A DNA stretch of 64,000 nt from Desulfurococcales archaeon (lineage in GTDB: Archaea; Thermoproteota; Thermoprotei_A; Sulfolobales; WAQK01), in contig JALWQH010000002.1 in the NCBI GenBank assembly GCA_027083135.1, positions 1 through 64,000 of the forward strand. Direction: 5' to 3'. The notes beneath the pieces were generated by a model, which saw nothing but the letters and a program-made list of their open reading frames with translations, searched no databases and was not told where the DNA came from. The position numbers and the translations under genes are program-made. Shown here one piece after another: positions 1-7,866 of this stretch (positions are counted from its first letter, which is position 1; every line of letters starts with the position of its first letter).

Positions 1-2
1 AG

Positions 3-125
3 GTGAAGGATGTAAGCATAAGGCATCCACCCGTCCTTAAGGGGAGAAGGGTTAGCCGTAGGGAGTTTGAGGAAATAGCCGGTAGGAAATACGAGGCTAT
101 ACTGAGGCTTGATTTATCCAGTTAG
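3..125 (+). CDS. C-terminal end of an unknown protein, cut by window edge
   Basis: A reading frame is open from the left edge and stops with TAG at 123-125. It encodes about 40 residues, rich in Arg, Lys and Glu, ending EAILRLDLSS. Composition resembles the window's real genes (AGG, GAG and ATA codons), but the piece is too short to recognise a family. Its last 12 bases overlap, tail to tail, the end of the minus-strand gene at 114-626. It could instead start at the GTG at position 3 as a tiny ORF. Moderately unsure that it is real. Confidence 0.4.
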   Translation: MKDVSIRHPPVLKGRRVSRREFEEIAGRKYEAILRLDLSS

Positions 126-626
126 CTTAACTGTCTCCGAGATCAGGTAGGGGAGCTCAGGCCCTCTGAGCTCTAAGCCCATAACCCTTATTTTCAGCTT
201 TATTGTCCCGGTAACCTTAACTCTAATCTCACCACGGCTTATAGCTGAAGCCAATACTGGCAGCACTTTGAGCCCTAAAGTAATGACCGAGGAGTTAAGC
301 GGGAGTGACACGTTTGTAAGGCCCCTGGGCTTCAGGTTTACGGGTCCAGTCTCCCCTGACCCTATGTAAATGTTCTCCAAGTACACCTTGTATTTTATTC
401 TATCAGCCTCAAGTCCCTGTATCGCAGGGTTGAAGAGCTTAAGGCCTACCCTCATATGCACTTTCACGCCGGAAACCCTTATCTCCTCGATCGAGATCCC
501 CTCAACACTAACTGATCTTGCAGAGCGGTAAAGGTATCCTAGGTAGCCGGCGAGCACTGCTACTATCATCAGGGCTGCCAGTATTATCTTGGAGCGCCGT
601 GTAAGTAGCGGTTTCTCTACGCTCAT
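114..626 (-). CDS. Membrane-anchored LEA14-type (LEA_2) domain protein
   Basis: 170 residues. One hydrophobic segment at about residues 14-33 after a basic start points to an N-terminal anchor, with the rest outside the membrane. The remainder is beta-rich with the pattern of the LEA type 2/water-stress fold (VRVGLKLFNPAIQGLEADRIKYKV, in which NP starts a strand, then alternating strands to the end). In that family the role is thought to be structural or stress-protective; no enzyme residues are visible. The ATG overlaps the stop of threonine synthase in ATGA, so it is the last gene of a minus-strand operon. Functional link to threonine synthesis is not evident. Confidence 0.6.
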   Translation of the reverse strand: MSVEKPLLTRRSKIILAALMIVAVLAGYLGYLYRSARSVSVEGISIEEIRVSGVKVHMRVGLKLFNPAIQGLEADRIKYKVYLENIYIGSGETGPVNLKPRGLTNVSLPLNSSVITLGLKVLPVLASAISRGEIRVKVTGTIKLKIRVMGLELRGPELPYLISETVKLTG

Positions 627-1744
627 TGCCCCGATACCACTTCTAATAATATATCAAGGGTCTTAAAACCAGTGCCTGTGAGCGGTATAAGCACGCTATC
701 CCCTCTCTCCACTAAGCCTTCCTGAAGCGCTTTTTTAAATGCCGCATAAGCTGAGGCTGAGGTAGGCTCCACGATAAAGCCCATCCGAGCAAGCTCCTTT
801 AATGCAGGCTTAACCTCATCATCCCCTACAACTATAGCATCACCCCTGCTTCCCCTAATAGCCTCCACTATCTCTTTGAGTCTAGGCGGATTGGGAACCC
901 TCAACGCATCTATAAGTCTGGAATATCCCTGGGGGGATTCACCGTGGATCGCCTTGTAAACTGGTGTTGTGCCTAGTGCCTGTACACCTATGATTCGCGG
1001 AGGCTCATCCTTCACGACTCCTAGCCTGCGGAGGCGTTCAAACCCATAATATACGCCTAGGAGGAGGGTACCACTGGCAACAGGAGCTATAATTGTGCTG
1101 GGGGCAGTCCATGAGAGATCTTCAGAGACCTCATAAGCTATGGTCACGGTCCCCTCAATGAACCATGGATTCCATGTATGGGCAACATGGTATTCACCGC
1201 TCCTTAACTGCTCCTCAGCCAGCCTTGCAGCATCGCTTCGGGAGGGAGCCTCTATGAGCTCTGCTCCAAGGAGCCTAACAAGCTTCTTCTTGCCTTCAGG
1301 AGCGTCTGCAGGCATATATATTCTGGCCTTCATGCCTGAGGCTGCAGCATATCCTGCGGTGGAAAGCCCTGTATTGCCGCTTGAATCCTCAACTAGGGTG
1401 CTGTAGCCTAGGCTTTTAGCAATAGTGGCTGCAACGCTTACACCACGATCCTTAAAGCTTCCAAGAGGATTAAGGTACTCGAGCTTAAACCAGACATCTA
1501 TGCCGTTTATCCTCCGGTGTACTAGGGGTGTTCCACCCTCACCTAGGCTTACAGGATCATCTACCTGTAAAGTTTTAGGCATCATGCCCCTATATCTCCA
1601 CACTCCTCTCCCCCTGAGGGGGGAGAATTCTCCCCCGGCAAGCTCTATTCTGAGCGGCGCACCGCACCTTGGGCACCGTGTAACCCTAGGGTTAAGGGGG
1701 GCCTTAAACCCGCATTCAGGGCACACAAACATGTACTCTGCCAA
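623..1744 (-). CDS. thrC: Threonine synthase (archaeal, zinc-ribbon form)
   Basis: 373 residues; a PLP enzyme of fold type II that would convert O-phosphohomoserine to threonine in the cytoplasm. An N-terminal zinc ribbon has Cys 8, 11, 24 and 27. The PLP-binding lysine is K98 in NPLGSFKDRG, followed by EDSSGNTG and a C-terminal PLTGTGFK phosphate-binding loop. Length and ribbon fit archaeal ThrC. The start is TTG at 1744 with GGAG upstream. Related fold II enzymes such as cysteate synthase share most of these motifs, so substrate is inferred. It lies 61 bp downstream of the NAD-kinase-like gene and overlaps the next gene by four bases. Confidence 0.85.
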   Translation of the reverse strand: MAEYMFVCPECGFKAPLNPRVTRCPRCGAPLRIELAGGEFSPLRGRGVWRYRGMMPKTLQVDDPVSLGEGGTPLVHRRINGIDVWFKLEYLNPLGSFKDRGVSVAATIAKSLGYSTLVEDSSGNTGLSTAGYAAASGMKARIYMPADAPEGKKKLVRLLGAELIEAPSRSDAARLAEEQLRSGEYHVAHTWNPWFIEGTVTIAYEVSEDLSWTAPSTIIAPVASGTLLLGVYYGFERLRRLGVVKDEPPRIIGVQALGTTPVYKAIHGESPQGYSRLIDALRVPNPPRLKEIVEAIRGSRGDAIVVGDDEVKPALKELARMGFIVEPTSASAYAAFKKALQEGLVERGDSVLIPLTGTGFKTLDILLEVVSGQ

Positions 1745-1805
1745 TAGGGCTCTCCGAAGCCTGATAAGGTATATGGGTAAATTAGAGTTACGGAGTGATT
1801 GGAGG

Positions 1806-2909
1806 CTATGTTACCCTCATCACCTGCTCCTCCATGTAGTCTACTATTACTCTAATATATCCCCTGAACTCCTCGTCGAGAGAGGGATCCCCTGTATCCA
1901 CTTTAAGGCTGTCTAGGCGGCTGATCTTATGCCTCGTTGCAACTATAATTATGTTGTCTAATCCAACCCTCCTTATGACTCTTGGGCTTATCTGCTGGTT
2001 CCCCCTTCCAAATATGAAGCCCTGTCCCCCTATGGGTGAGACTACTATGACTGCCCTAGAATATTTGTCTAGGAGGGACAGCATGCCTTTCTCATCGAGG
2101 TCTCTTCCAACAAGCCTGCCGTTATATACAGCGTCCACCCCTAGCAGTGTTTTCTCTACTCCTAGTTCATCTGCTATTGCTTTAACCGTGGTGCCTGGCC
2201 CTAGGAGGTAGAGGGTGCACTGCTTATAATACCTTTCAGCAAAGTACCTGGCTATAGCCCTCTTATTCTCATCCTCTTCTCCTAGGAGGGAAGGCTGCTT
2301 CGAACCTTGCAGCAGCCCTGTGATCATTGGCGTCCTAGCATATCCGTAAAGCCTTATTGAAAGCCTCCCCCTCCTGAAAGCCTCCTCATCTATATCCAGG
2401 ACCTCAGCATCAACGAGCTCTGCATTGCCTCTTAAATACTCGTAGAGCAGTCTTGCAGCAGCTTCAGGGTTGACTGCGAATACACCGCTATACATTTTGA
2501 CGCCGCTTGGAACGCCTAGCATGGGGATCTCAGCATCAATGGCTGATACTATGTCCCTGGCAGTGCCATCTCCCCCCACAAACACCATTATTGATACACC
2601 CATATCAGCCATCATTCTCGAAAACCTCCTCGTATCTTCGGCCGTGGTGACCCGTTTCTCCAGGCTGCCTACAATCCTGTAGCGCAGTCTCCTAGAATGC
2701 AGGTAGTTCTCCCCCATGACTCCGGGAGGAGAAAGTATCTCCTCATCGAGGGGTAGCTTCTCAAGCCTTATCAGAAACCTGGCTGCTCTCTCCGGAGCTA
2801 CGGGTTTGGCTCCTCTTCTAAGAGCCTCGAAATAAGCTTCTCCATCAGTGCCTTTAAGCCCTACACGCCCCCCCATCCCTGCTATAGGGTTAACGAGGAA
2901 CCCTATCAT
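1806..2909 (-). CDS. ATP-NAD/AcoX kinase family protein
   Basis: 367 residues with the diacylglycerol/NAD-kinase fold. The signature GGDGT is at 112-116 (VFVGGDGTARD), preceded by an N-terminal GFLVNPIAGMGG and followed by LGVPSGVKMYSGVF. The length and the long region after the kinase core match the archaeal/bacterial AcoX-like branch rather than the shorter classical NAD kinase. Members bind ATP; the phosphate acceptor of this branch is uncertain. The ATG overlaps the stop of the upstream MBL hydrolase, so the two are probably co-translated. Confidence 0.8.
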   Translation of the reverse strand: MIGFLVNPIAGMGGRVGLKGTDGEAYFEALRRGAKPVAPERAARFLIRLEKLPLDEEILSPPGVMGENYLHSRRLRYRIVGSLEKRVTTAEDTRRFSRMMADMGVSIMVFVGGDGTARDIVSAIDAEIPMLGVPSGVKMYSGVFAVNPEAAARLLYEYLRGNAELVDAEVLDIDEEAFRRGRLSIRLYGYARTPMITGLLQGSKQPSLLGEEDENKRAIARYFAERYYKQCTLYLLGPGTTVKAIADELGVEKTLLGVDAVYNGRLVGRDLDEKGMLSLLDKYSRAVIVVSPIGGQGFIFGRGNQQISPRVIRRVGLDNIIIVATRHKISRLDSLKVDTGDPSLDEEFRGYIRVIVDYMEEQVMRVT

Positions 2910-3847
2910 CTCGCTACACCGCGGTGCTGAGGTCCAAACCTCTCCAAGAACCTGTAGATGCCTTGAAGGCTCTGCTCTATTTGATCAGCCATGTATTCTG
3001 CGCCCCTAGACCTCATACACTCCTTATACCCTGAAACCATGCCTGTAGCCATATCCACGTGGCTGGCTAGTTCTTCGACGCCTACTCCCTCCCTCATAAG
3101 CCTCCATATAAGTTCAGCTAGGTCTAGGAGCAGCTGGCGGTAGAGTGAGAGAAGCTCTGATGCGGGTTCATGTATACCGAAGTGGGCGTATGCTATTCTC
3201 CTAGGTTTTAGGCTCCGCATCCTCTCAATACTGCTGATAGCGTCTACAAGCTTGAAGGGGAATGGTGTTGTAGGGTAAAGTGTGCTGCACTGAAATGTGC
3301 CTGCAGAGTCTCCTGCGAACACCGTGTCTCCTAGAATATAGCTCATGTGATGCGATGCGTGGCCAGGAGTATATAGAACCGTTATTGTGGCTCCATCTAG
3401 GCTTATGCTCTCCTCATTCCGAGGAATATGTAGGTGCCCCTTATCAATGGGTTTCGGCTCTCCGTAAAGCCTGGCAGTATCACCGAGTATTTCTAAGCTT
3501 GCCTTCCACAGTTTAGACGGATCAATGAGGTGGGGAGCCCCCCTAGGATGAACATATATGCTGGCATTTGGGAAATATTCTAATAGATCTCCTGCTCCGC
3601 CTCCATGGTCTAAGTGTATGTGTGTGAGAAGTATGTATTTAAGCCTCCCCTTATCTCCCAGCAGATGGAATATTGTATCTGCTAGGCTTTCATGCCCCCT
3701 GCTCGGCCCCGGATCAATTACTGCAGCCTCTCCTCTAGGCCCTACAACCAGGTAGGAGGCTATAATGCCATGCGAGCCCTTTATGCTCCGATCAATTAAA
3801 TAGACTTTAGCCGAGGATACACTATACTCCTCAACGTCGAGCATCAC
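2906..3847 (-). CDS. Metallo-beta-lactamase fold hydrolase
   Basis: 313 residues. The metal-binding HxHxDH motif is complete: H76, H78, D80, H81 in LLTHIHLDHGGG. Further ligands are in TPGHASHHMSY, in GDSAG and in AYAHFGIHEP, which is the order of glyoxalase II-like enzymes. A C-terminal helical extension of about 80 residues follows the core. The substrate is unknown; a thioester or phosphoester is typical. The first possible start is GTG at 3847, with ATG immediately after at 3844. It is the first gene of the minus cluster that runs down to 114. Confidence 0.8.
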   Translation of the reverse strand: MMLDVEEYSVSSAKVYLIDRSIKGSHGIIASYLVVGPRGEAAVIDPGPSRGHESLADTIFHLLGDKGRLKYILLTHIHLDHGGGAGDLLEYFPNASIYVHPRGAPHLIDPSKLWKASLEILGDTARLYGEPKPIDKGHLHIPRNEESISLDGATITVLYTPGHASHHMSYILGDTVFAGDSAGTFQCSTLYPTTPFPFKLVDAISSIERMRSLKPRRIAYAHFGIHEPASELLSLYRQLLLDLAELIWRLMREGVGVEELASHVDMATGMVSGYKECMRSRGAEYMADQIEQSLQGIYRFLERFGPQHRGVAR

Positions 3848-4107
3848 GGCTTATGCCCGCTTAAAGCTGGGTGTAATGGTAGATAAAGATGGTGTGACAT
3901 ATCAGCTATCCGCCCTGCATCGCCTTACCTTCGAGGTTGTGGCGCATCATATCTGCTGCGGGCAAGGTGGGGACTCCTATAACATCCGCTGCAAAGCACG
4001 CCCCATAAGAATAGGCTCAGCTAAAATAAAACTAATAGCTAAGGCAAAAAGCCTACGAAAGCTGTAGAAAGATCCTATGGGAAAGTCATAGTTTAAGTTT
4101 AGTTTAT
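3848..4107. other. Intergenic stretch with a T-rich tail, no firm gene
   Basis: About 260 bp between two minus-strand genes. A plus-strand frame of 63 codons (3876-4067) is open but looks unlike the neighbouring proteins. Within it CGCC and GGCG around 3919-3945 can pair over an ACC/GGT inner stem. The plus strand then becomes T-rich near 4088-4126, partly inside the next minus gene. A plus-strand ncRNA with a T-tract end is possible but not shown. Confidence 0.3.
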
Positions 4108-4395
4108 TCAAAGTTTTTGTTTTTCTCTTCTACGGGGAGGGGTGCTAGGCTTGACTTCCAGAGGCTCGAGGAGCTCCACACCGTCATCAGGCTCTTGTTC
4201 AAGGAATTCCAGCTCATCTCCTCCTTTTAGAAGGCCTTTACTCTCAACGTATTCCTTAATGATCTCGGGCTCCAGGTCTACAGGCCTACGTGCCTCTAGG
4301 CTTATACCCTTAGAACGCAGCCAGGATAAGAAGTCCTCGTAGAGCCCTGCCCTGATGATAAGGTCAACCAGCTCCTGAGGCTTATGAGAACTCAT
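4108..4395 (-). CDS. Small acidic protein of unknown function
   Basis: 95 residues. An N-terminal helical part (about 1-60) contains an LVDLIIRAGLYEDFLSWLRSKG segment like a small helical protein-binding module. A very acidic middle (ELEFLEQEPDDGVELLE) and a Pro/Arg/Lys tail (PPRRREKQKL) follow. No catalytic or metal-binding residues and no membrane segment are visible. Starts at ATG 4395. It is separated from the flanking genes by about 90 and 260 bp, so it is probably monocistronic. I do not recognise the family. Confidence 0.55.
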   Translation of the reverse strand: MSSHKPQELVDLIIRAGLYEDFLSWLRSKGISLEARRPVDLEPEIIKEYVESKGLLKGGDELEFLEQEPDDGVELLEPLEVKPSTPPRRREKQKL

Positions 4396-4481
4396 GGTCT
4401 ATCTACCTCCAGAGCTACAAGGACCATTGTTACATTATTGCCTCCAAGCGTATTTAATGTTACCACCATGAAAGACCTAAA

Positions 4482-5054
4482 TCACGCCAGGTACATTAAC
4501 AGAGCTGCCCAGGCGAACATTGCCAGCCACACCTGGCGTGAAGAGCGGAAAACCTTGGCTCCATCTAGAGGTCCTATGGGGAGAAGATTGAATAATGCTA
4601 GCCATGCGTTAAGGAGAGCTAGATCTCCTAGAATATGTGAGAAATATATTCCGCGGATCATGACAGCTATGCTTGATAACAGGAGGTTTGTAAGGGGGCC
4701 TGCCCCAGCTATCCTAACCTCAGCGTATCTTGGAACCCTGTAGAACGGGCAGCTTATACCAACATAGCCTGGAGCCAGAAACTTCACAGGTAATGCTGCT
4801 GAGACCAGTGTTATTGCCAGCCCCATGGGATCCAGTATGAAGCGGGAGTAGCATCCCAGCCTTCTAGCAACCTGGCGGTGAGCCAACTCATGTAGAAGAA
4901 CAGATAGAACAATGATGCCTGCGCTCACAGCAATATAGTAGGGGGATCCAAAGTAGGGAGATATCCAGGCGATAGTAAGGGAGGCTAGGGCCACAAGGAT
5001 CGCCACAGCCTCGCTTCTATTCAAACCGTACACTATGCCGGCCGTTGCAAGCAC
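4482..5054 (-). CDS. Site-2-protease-like M50 metalloprotease
   Basis: 190 residues, mostly membrane-embedded. The zinc motif is H55-E56-L-A-H59 in SVLLHELAHRQVARRLG. The second M50 signature is NLLPIGPLDGAKVF, whose Asp is the third zinc ligand. These fit a compact intramembrane protease of the S2P family, without PDZ or CBS domains. The GTG at 5054 lies about 25 bp downstream of a TATA-like CTTATAATT near 5076-5084 (minus sense), so the message may be nearly leaderless. Its substrate is unknown; the family cleaves membrane-bound regulators. Confidence 0.75.
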   Translation of the reverse strand: MLATAGIVYGLNRSEAVAILVALASLTIAWISPYFGSPYYIAVSAGIIVLSVLLHELAHRQVARRLGCYSRFILDPMGLAITLVSAALPVKFLAPGYVGISCPFYRVPRYAEVRIAGAGPLTNLLLSSIAVMIRGIYFSHILGDLALLNAWLALFNLLPIGPLDGAKVFRSSRQVWLAMFAWAALLMYLA

Positions 5055-5450
5055 CCGCCGCCACTGGTTAGTAGCAGGAATTATAAGTGGAGCGCCCTGC
5101 CGCGGAAGCCGCTTCTCCTGATAACATTGTCCTTGTTTGCCTTATTGTGGCATGGTTTCTCCTGGTTCCACCTCGCCTAAGGAGCATACACTGCAGCCCG
5201 TCTCCACAGGTTTATGCGCTGCTGTTAAGCCCAGGCAATAGGAGCTCATATACGGCTTTTATTCCTGCGGGCTTTAAGCAGCGGATCTCATCATTCAGGC
5301 AGGGTTTGAATAGGCATGCTACTAGTCTGTGGGTCTTGTGAACTCATAGAAATATAGCATGGAAAACCATGAGTAACGTCTATGCCTCGTCTTAACGCTA
5401 TTGTTTTTAAGCCTCCCATAAATGATGGTTCACCACGGGATGAGGGATGA
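5055..5450. other. Intergenic region, two divergent promoters, nothing else firm
   Basis: 396 bp between the M50 protease (minus) and aRF1 (plus). The left end carries the protease's TATA-like element. The right end carries a TATA-like GTTTTTAAG at about 5402-5410 for aRF1. A plus frame of 84 codons (5087-5341) is open but has a run of unlikely residues and no ribosome site, so I do not call it. A weak inverted repeat (CATGG/CCATG) lies near 5358-5371. Confidence 0.4.
5402..5410 (+). promoter_or_regulatory. TATA-like element of the aRF1 gene
   Basis: GTTTTTAAG sits about 45 bp before the GTG start. With archaeal spacing the transcript would begin near 5433 and leave a leader of under 20 bases that contains the ribosome site GAGGGATGA just ahead of the GTG at 5451. 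Confidence 0.45.
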
Positions 5451-6551
5451 GTGTTTAGCAGCCTGCAGATTGATCGTAGACACTTGAAGCAGGTGGTAAG
5501 GGAGCTGAAGAAATGGAGGGCTCCAGCCACAGTACTCCTAAGCCTATATATACCTCCAGGAAGACCTATAGCAGACGTTATGAATATGCTTAGACAGGAG
5601 CTAAGCATAACAGATAATATAAAGCTGAAGCAGACGAGAGACGCTGTTCAAAGGGCTCTTACAGCAGCTATGGATAGGCTCTCAATGATAAGCAAGGTTC
5701 CTCCTAATGGCTTAGCCCTATTCTGCGGCACAGACATGCAGACAGGCAATTTCATGTGCTATATGTTTTCACCTCCAGACAAGGTGCCAGTGTATTTCTA
5801 TAGAACTGACAAGTGGTTTCACACAGAGTTCCTCGAAGACATGATAGAGGAGAGGGAGGTATATGGGATAATAATAGTTGAGAGGGATAAAGCCACGCTC
5901 GGCCTCCTAAGAGGCAATAGGCTGGAGCTCCTAGCAGAGATGGAGGACTATATTCCAGGCAAACATCAGAGGGGAGGGCAGAGCCAGAGGAGATATGATA
6001 GGATAATAGAGCAGCTTGTAGGAGACTTCTACAAGAAGGTGGCTGAACATGCAAATAAGAAGTTTCTCCCATACCTGGAGAGAGGCCTGCTTAAAGGAAT
6101 ATTGGTGGGAGGCCCAGCCTACGCTAAGCAGGACTTCCTGAGCACAGGGGCCCTAGACTACAGGCTTAAGGCAAAAATACTGAAGCCACTCTACGATGTA
6201 TCATATCAGGGTGTAGCAGGTCTTAACGAGCTGGTGCAGAAGGCTTCAGACATCATAGAGGGGCAGAGATACTTGGAGACGCTTAAAGCTGTAGAAGAGT
6301 TTAAGCTTCACCTAGCTAAGGATGACGGGCTAGCCGTATATGGTGATCGAGAGGTCAAGGAGGCACTAAGACTAGGCGCAGTGAAATTCGTAGTTGTGGA
6401 TGAGGATAGGCCCGATGTAGATGAGATTGAGGCACTAGCCAAGAACACGGGTGCTAAAACCTACTTTATAAGCGACTCGCTTCCCGAGGGCGAGTGGCTT
6501 AGGAAAACATTCAACGGGCTTGTAGGAGTCCTAAGATACAGAGTCTACTAA
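5451..6551 (+). CDS. prf1: Peptide chain release factor aRF1, with altered codon-recognition motifs
   Basis: 366 residues, in the eRF1/aRF1 family that reads stop codons and triggers peptide release on the ribosome. The catalytic GGQ is at 175-177 (KHQRGGQSQRR). The middle and C-terminal (aRF3/EF1A and ABCE1-binding) domains are complete and the length, shorter than eukaryotic eRF1, is usual for archaea. Two stop-recognition motifs depart from consensus: NIKS is NIKL (56-59) and YxCxxxF is YRTDKWF (117-123), with Thr for Cys. The GTG start follows GAGGGATGA. All three stop codons occur in this window, so a factor reading all three is still expected. Confidence 0.88.
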   Translation: MFSSLQIDRRHLKQVVRELKKWRAPATVLLSLYIPPGRPIADVMNMLRQELSITDNIKLKQTRDAVQRALTAAMDRLSMISKVPPNGLALFCGTDMQTGNFMCYMFSPPDKVPVYFYRTDKWFHTEFLEDMIEEREVYGIIIVERDKATLGLLRGNRLELLAEMEDYIPGKHQRGGQSQRRYDRIIEQLVGDFYKKVAEHANKKFLPYLERGLLKGILVGGPAYAKQDFLSTGALDYRLKAKILKPLYDVSYQGVAGLNELVQKASDIIEGQRYLETLKAVEEFKLHLAKDDGLAVYGDREVKEALRLGAVKFVVVDEDRPDVDEIEALAKNTGAKTYFISDSLPEGEWLRKTFNGLVGVLRYRVY

Positions 6552-6624
6552 TATCTCCCATCATACCGCTGGAAGCAATGCTGATTTAAGCCTCCCTAAC
6601 CCTAGAGGTATTGACAGGAACAGC

Positions 6625-7851
6625 ATGCATGAGGCTGGTGGCCTATTGCCCATAAAAGTTCCTAAGAAGGTGGAGTATGAACCCGTCCCAGTCCGAGAAC
6701 TCCTAATAGAGATGAAGGATTATGCCAGCCTTATGCTCGACCTAGCATATTTTTCAGTAATATATGGGGACACTAGAATAGCATTCGAGGTCCTCAGCCT
6801 CGAAGACCATATAGACAGGCTGTGGAGCCTACTAGTAATGCAGGCAAGCCTAGCTGTGAGAGATGCCGATGATGCTGAGAGCATGGTCAGCGTCTACCGT
6901 GTCGCAAACGCCCTCGACACCATAAGTGATGCTGCAGCTGATCTAGCCGAACTCGTGGTGAGAGGCATCGATATACATGAATCAATACGGGCAGGGCTTC
7001 TCGCAGGAGAGGAGATTATAGCGAGGCTTGAAGTAGCTGAAGGCTCAAGGCTCGACGGCTCACGTATAGAGAGCGTTGTAGGAGATAGGGGTGCTGCAAG
7101 CATATTATTATTGAGGAGGAAGAATGGCAGGATGATCTTCATGCCGTCCCCCGAGGTCAAGCTGGAGAAGGGGGACATTATAGTCGTAAGGGGAACAGAG
7201 GATGTGCTTGAAGACATAGCAATAGCTGCTGGAGACAAGCTTCCCAGACCCGTGGTCAAGGGTGGAGGAGAGAAGGAGATCGCTGAAAAAATCACCTTCC
7301 TCAAGAATCTAAGCGAAGTTATGGTGGACCTGGCTTTCCACTCAGTCATATGGAGCGATGGAAGCGCAGCCATGGAGGTCCTTGAACTCGAGGAAACCAT
7401 GGATGACGAGGTGCAGAGGTACTATGAGCTAGCCATAAATAAGCTTAGGGATAAGCCTGAGGCTACTGCAGCATGCTTTCTAGGCATAATAAGACTTGGA
7501 GAAGCCTTCGAGGTAGTCGGAGATGCGGCAACCGAGATGGCAAACATACTGGTGGCAGGGCTCCCCATACACGAGGTCATAGAGGCGGCTGAGGAGGAGA
7601 GCGTGGAACAGGTGTTAAAGGCTGTTGTCCGCAGAGGATCCCTGCGTCTCTCCAGCCTGGGACTAGAGGACATGGGCGCCATACCGGTCGCAGTTAAGCA
7701 CCACGGCAAATGGATCCCACAGCCAGACGGTAACTTAGTGTTAGAGGAAGGAGACGAGATAGTTCTAAAATACTATGTTGAAGCTGAGGAAAGCCTCCTG
7801 GAGAGGCTTTCAGCCATAGGCATAGAAGTTATCGAGGATGAGGGGGAATAA
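6625..7851 (+). CDS. Tandem PhoU/TrkA-C domain protein
   Basis: 408 residues built from two copies of the same pair: a PhoU-like helical domain (about 14-125 and 220-320) followed by a TrkA-C/RCK-C ligand-binding domain (about 130-200, ending EKGDIIVVRG, and 330-398, ending EEGDEIVLKY). Such archaeal proteins have no membrane segment and are thought to regulate potassium or other ion transport by binding a nucleotide or ion. No channel gene is adjacent. Starts at ATG 6625, 73 bp after aRF1. Confidence 0.75.
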   Translation: MHEAGGLLPIKVPKKVEYEPVPVRELLIEMKDYASLMLDLAYFSVIYGDTRIAFEVLSLEDHIDRLWSLLVMQASLAVRDADDAESMVSVYRVANALDTISDAAADLAELVVRGIDIHESIRAGLLAGEEIIARLEVAEGSRLDGSRIESVVGDRGAASILLLRRKNGRMIFMPSPEVKLEKGDIIVVRGTEDVLEDIAIAAGDKLPRPVVKGGGEKEIAEKITFLKNLSEVMVDLAFHSVIWSDGSAAMEVLELEETMDDEVQRYYELAINKLRDKPEATAACFLGIIRLGEAFEVVGDAATEMANILVAGLPIHEVIEAAEEESVEQVLKAVVRRGSLRLSSLGLEDMGAIPVAVKHHGKWIPQPDGNLVLEEGDEIVLKYYVEAEESLLERLSAIGIEVIEDEGE

Positions 7852-7866
7852 CTAGTATGAGGAGCA

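Noticed and set aside
1425-1916. 163-codon plus-strand frame over threonine synthase
   Set aside because: Antisense shadow of a conserved enzyme gene; low-complexity protein.
3876-4067. 63-codon plus-strand frame followed by a T-rich segment
   Set aside because: The T-rich part overlaps Lys codons of the minus gene, and the frame's protein looks random; kept only as a possible RNA region.
5087-5341. 84-codon plus-strand frame between the M50 protease and aRF1
   Set aside because: No ribosome site, unlikely composition with several Pro/Ser/Cys clusters and no resemblance to the window's proteins; it looks like a chance frame.
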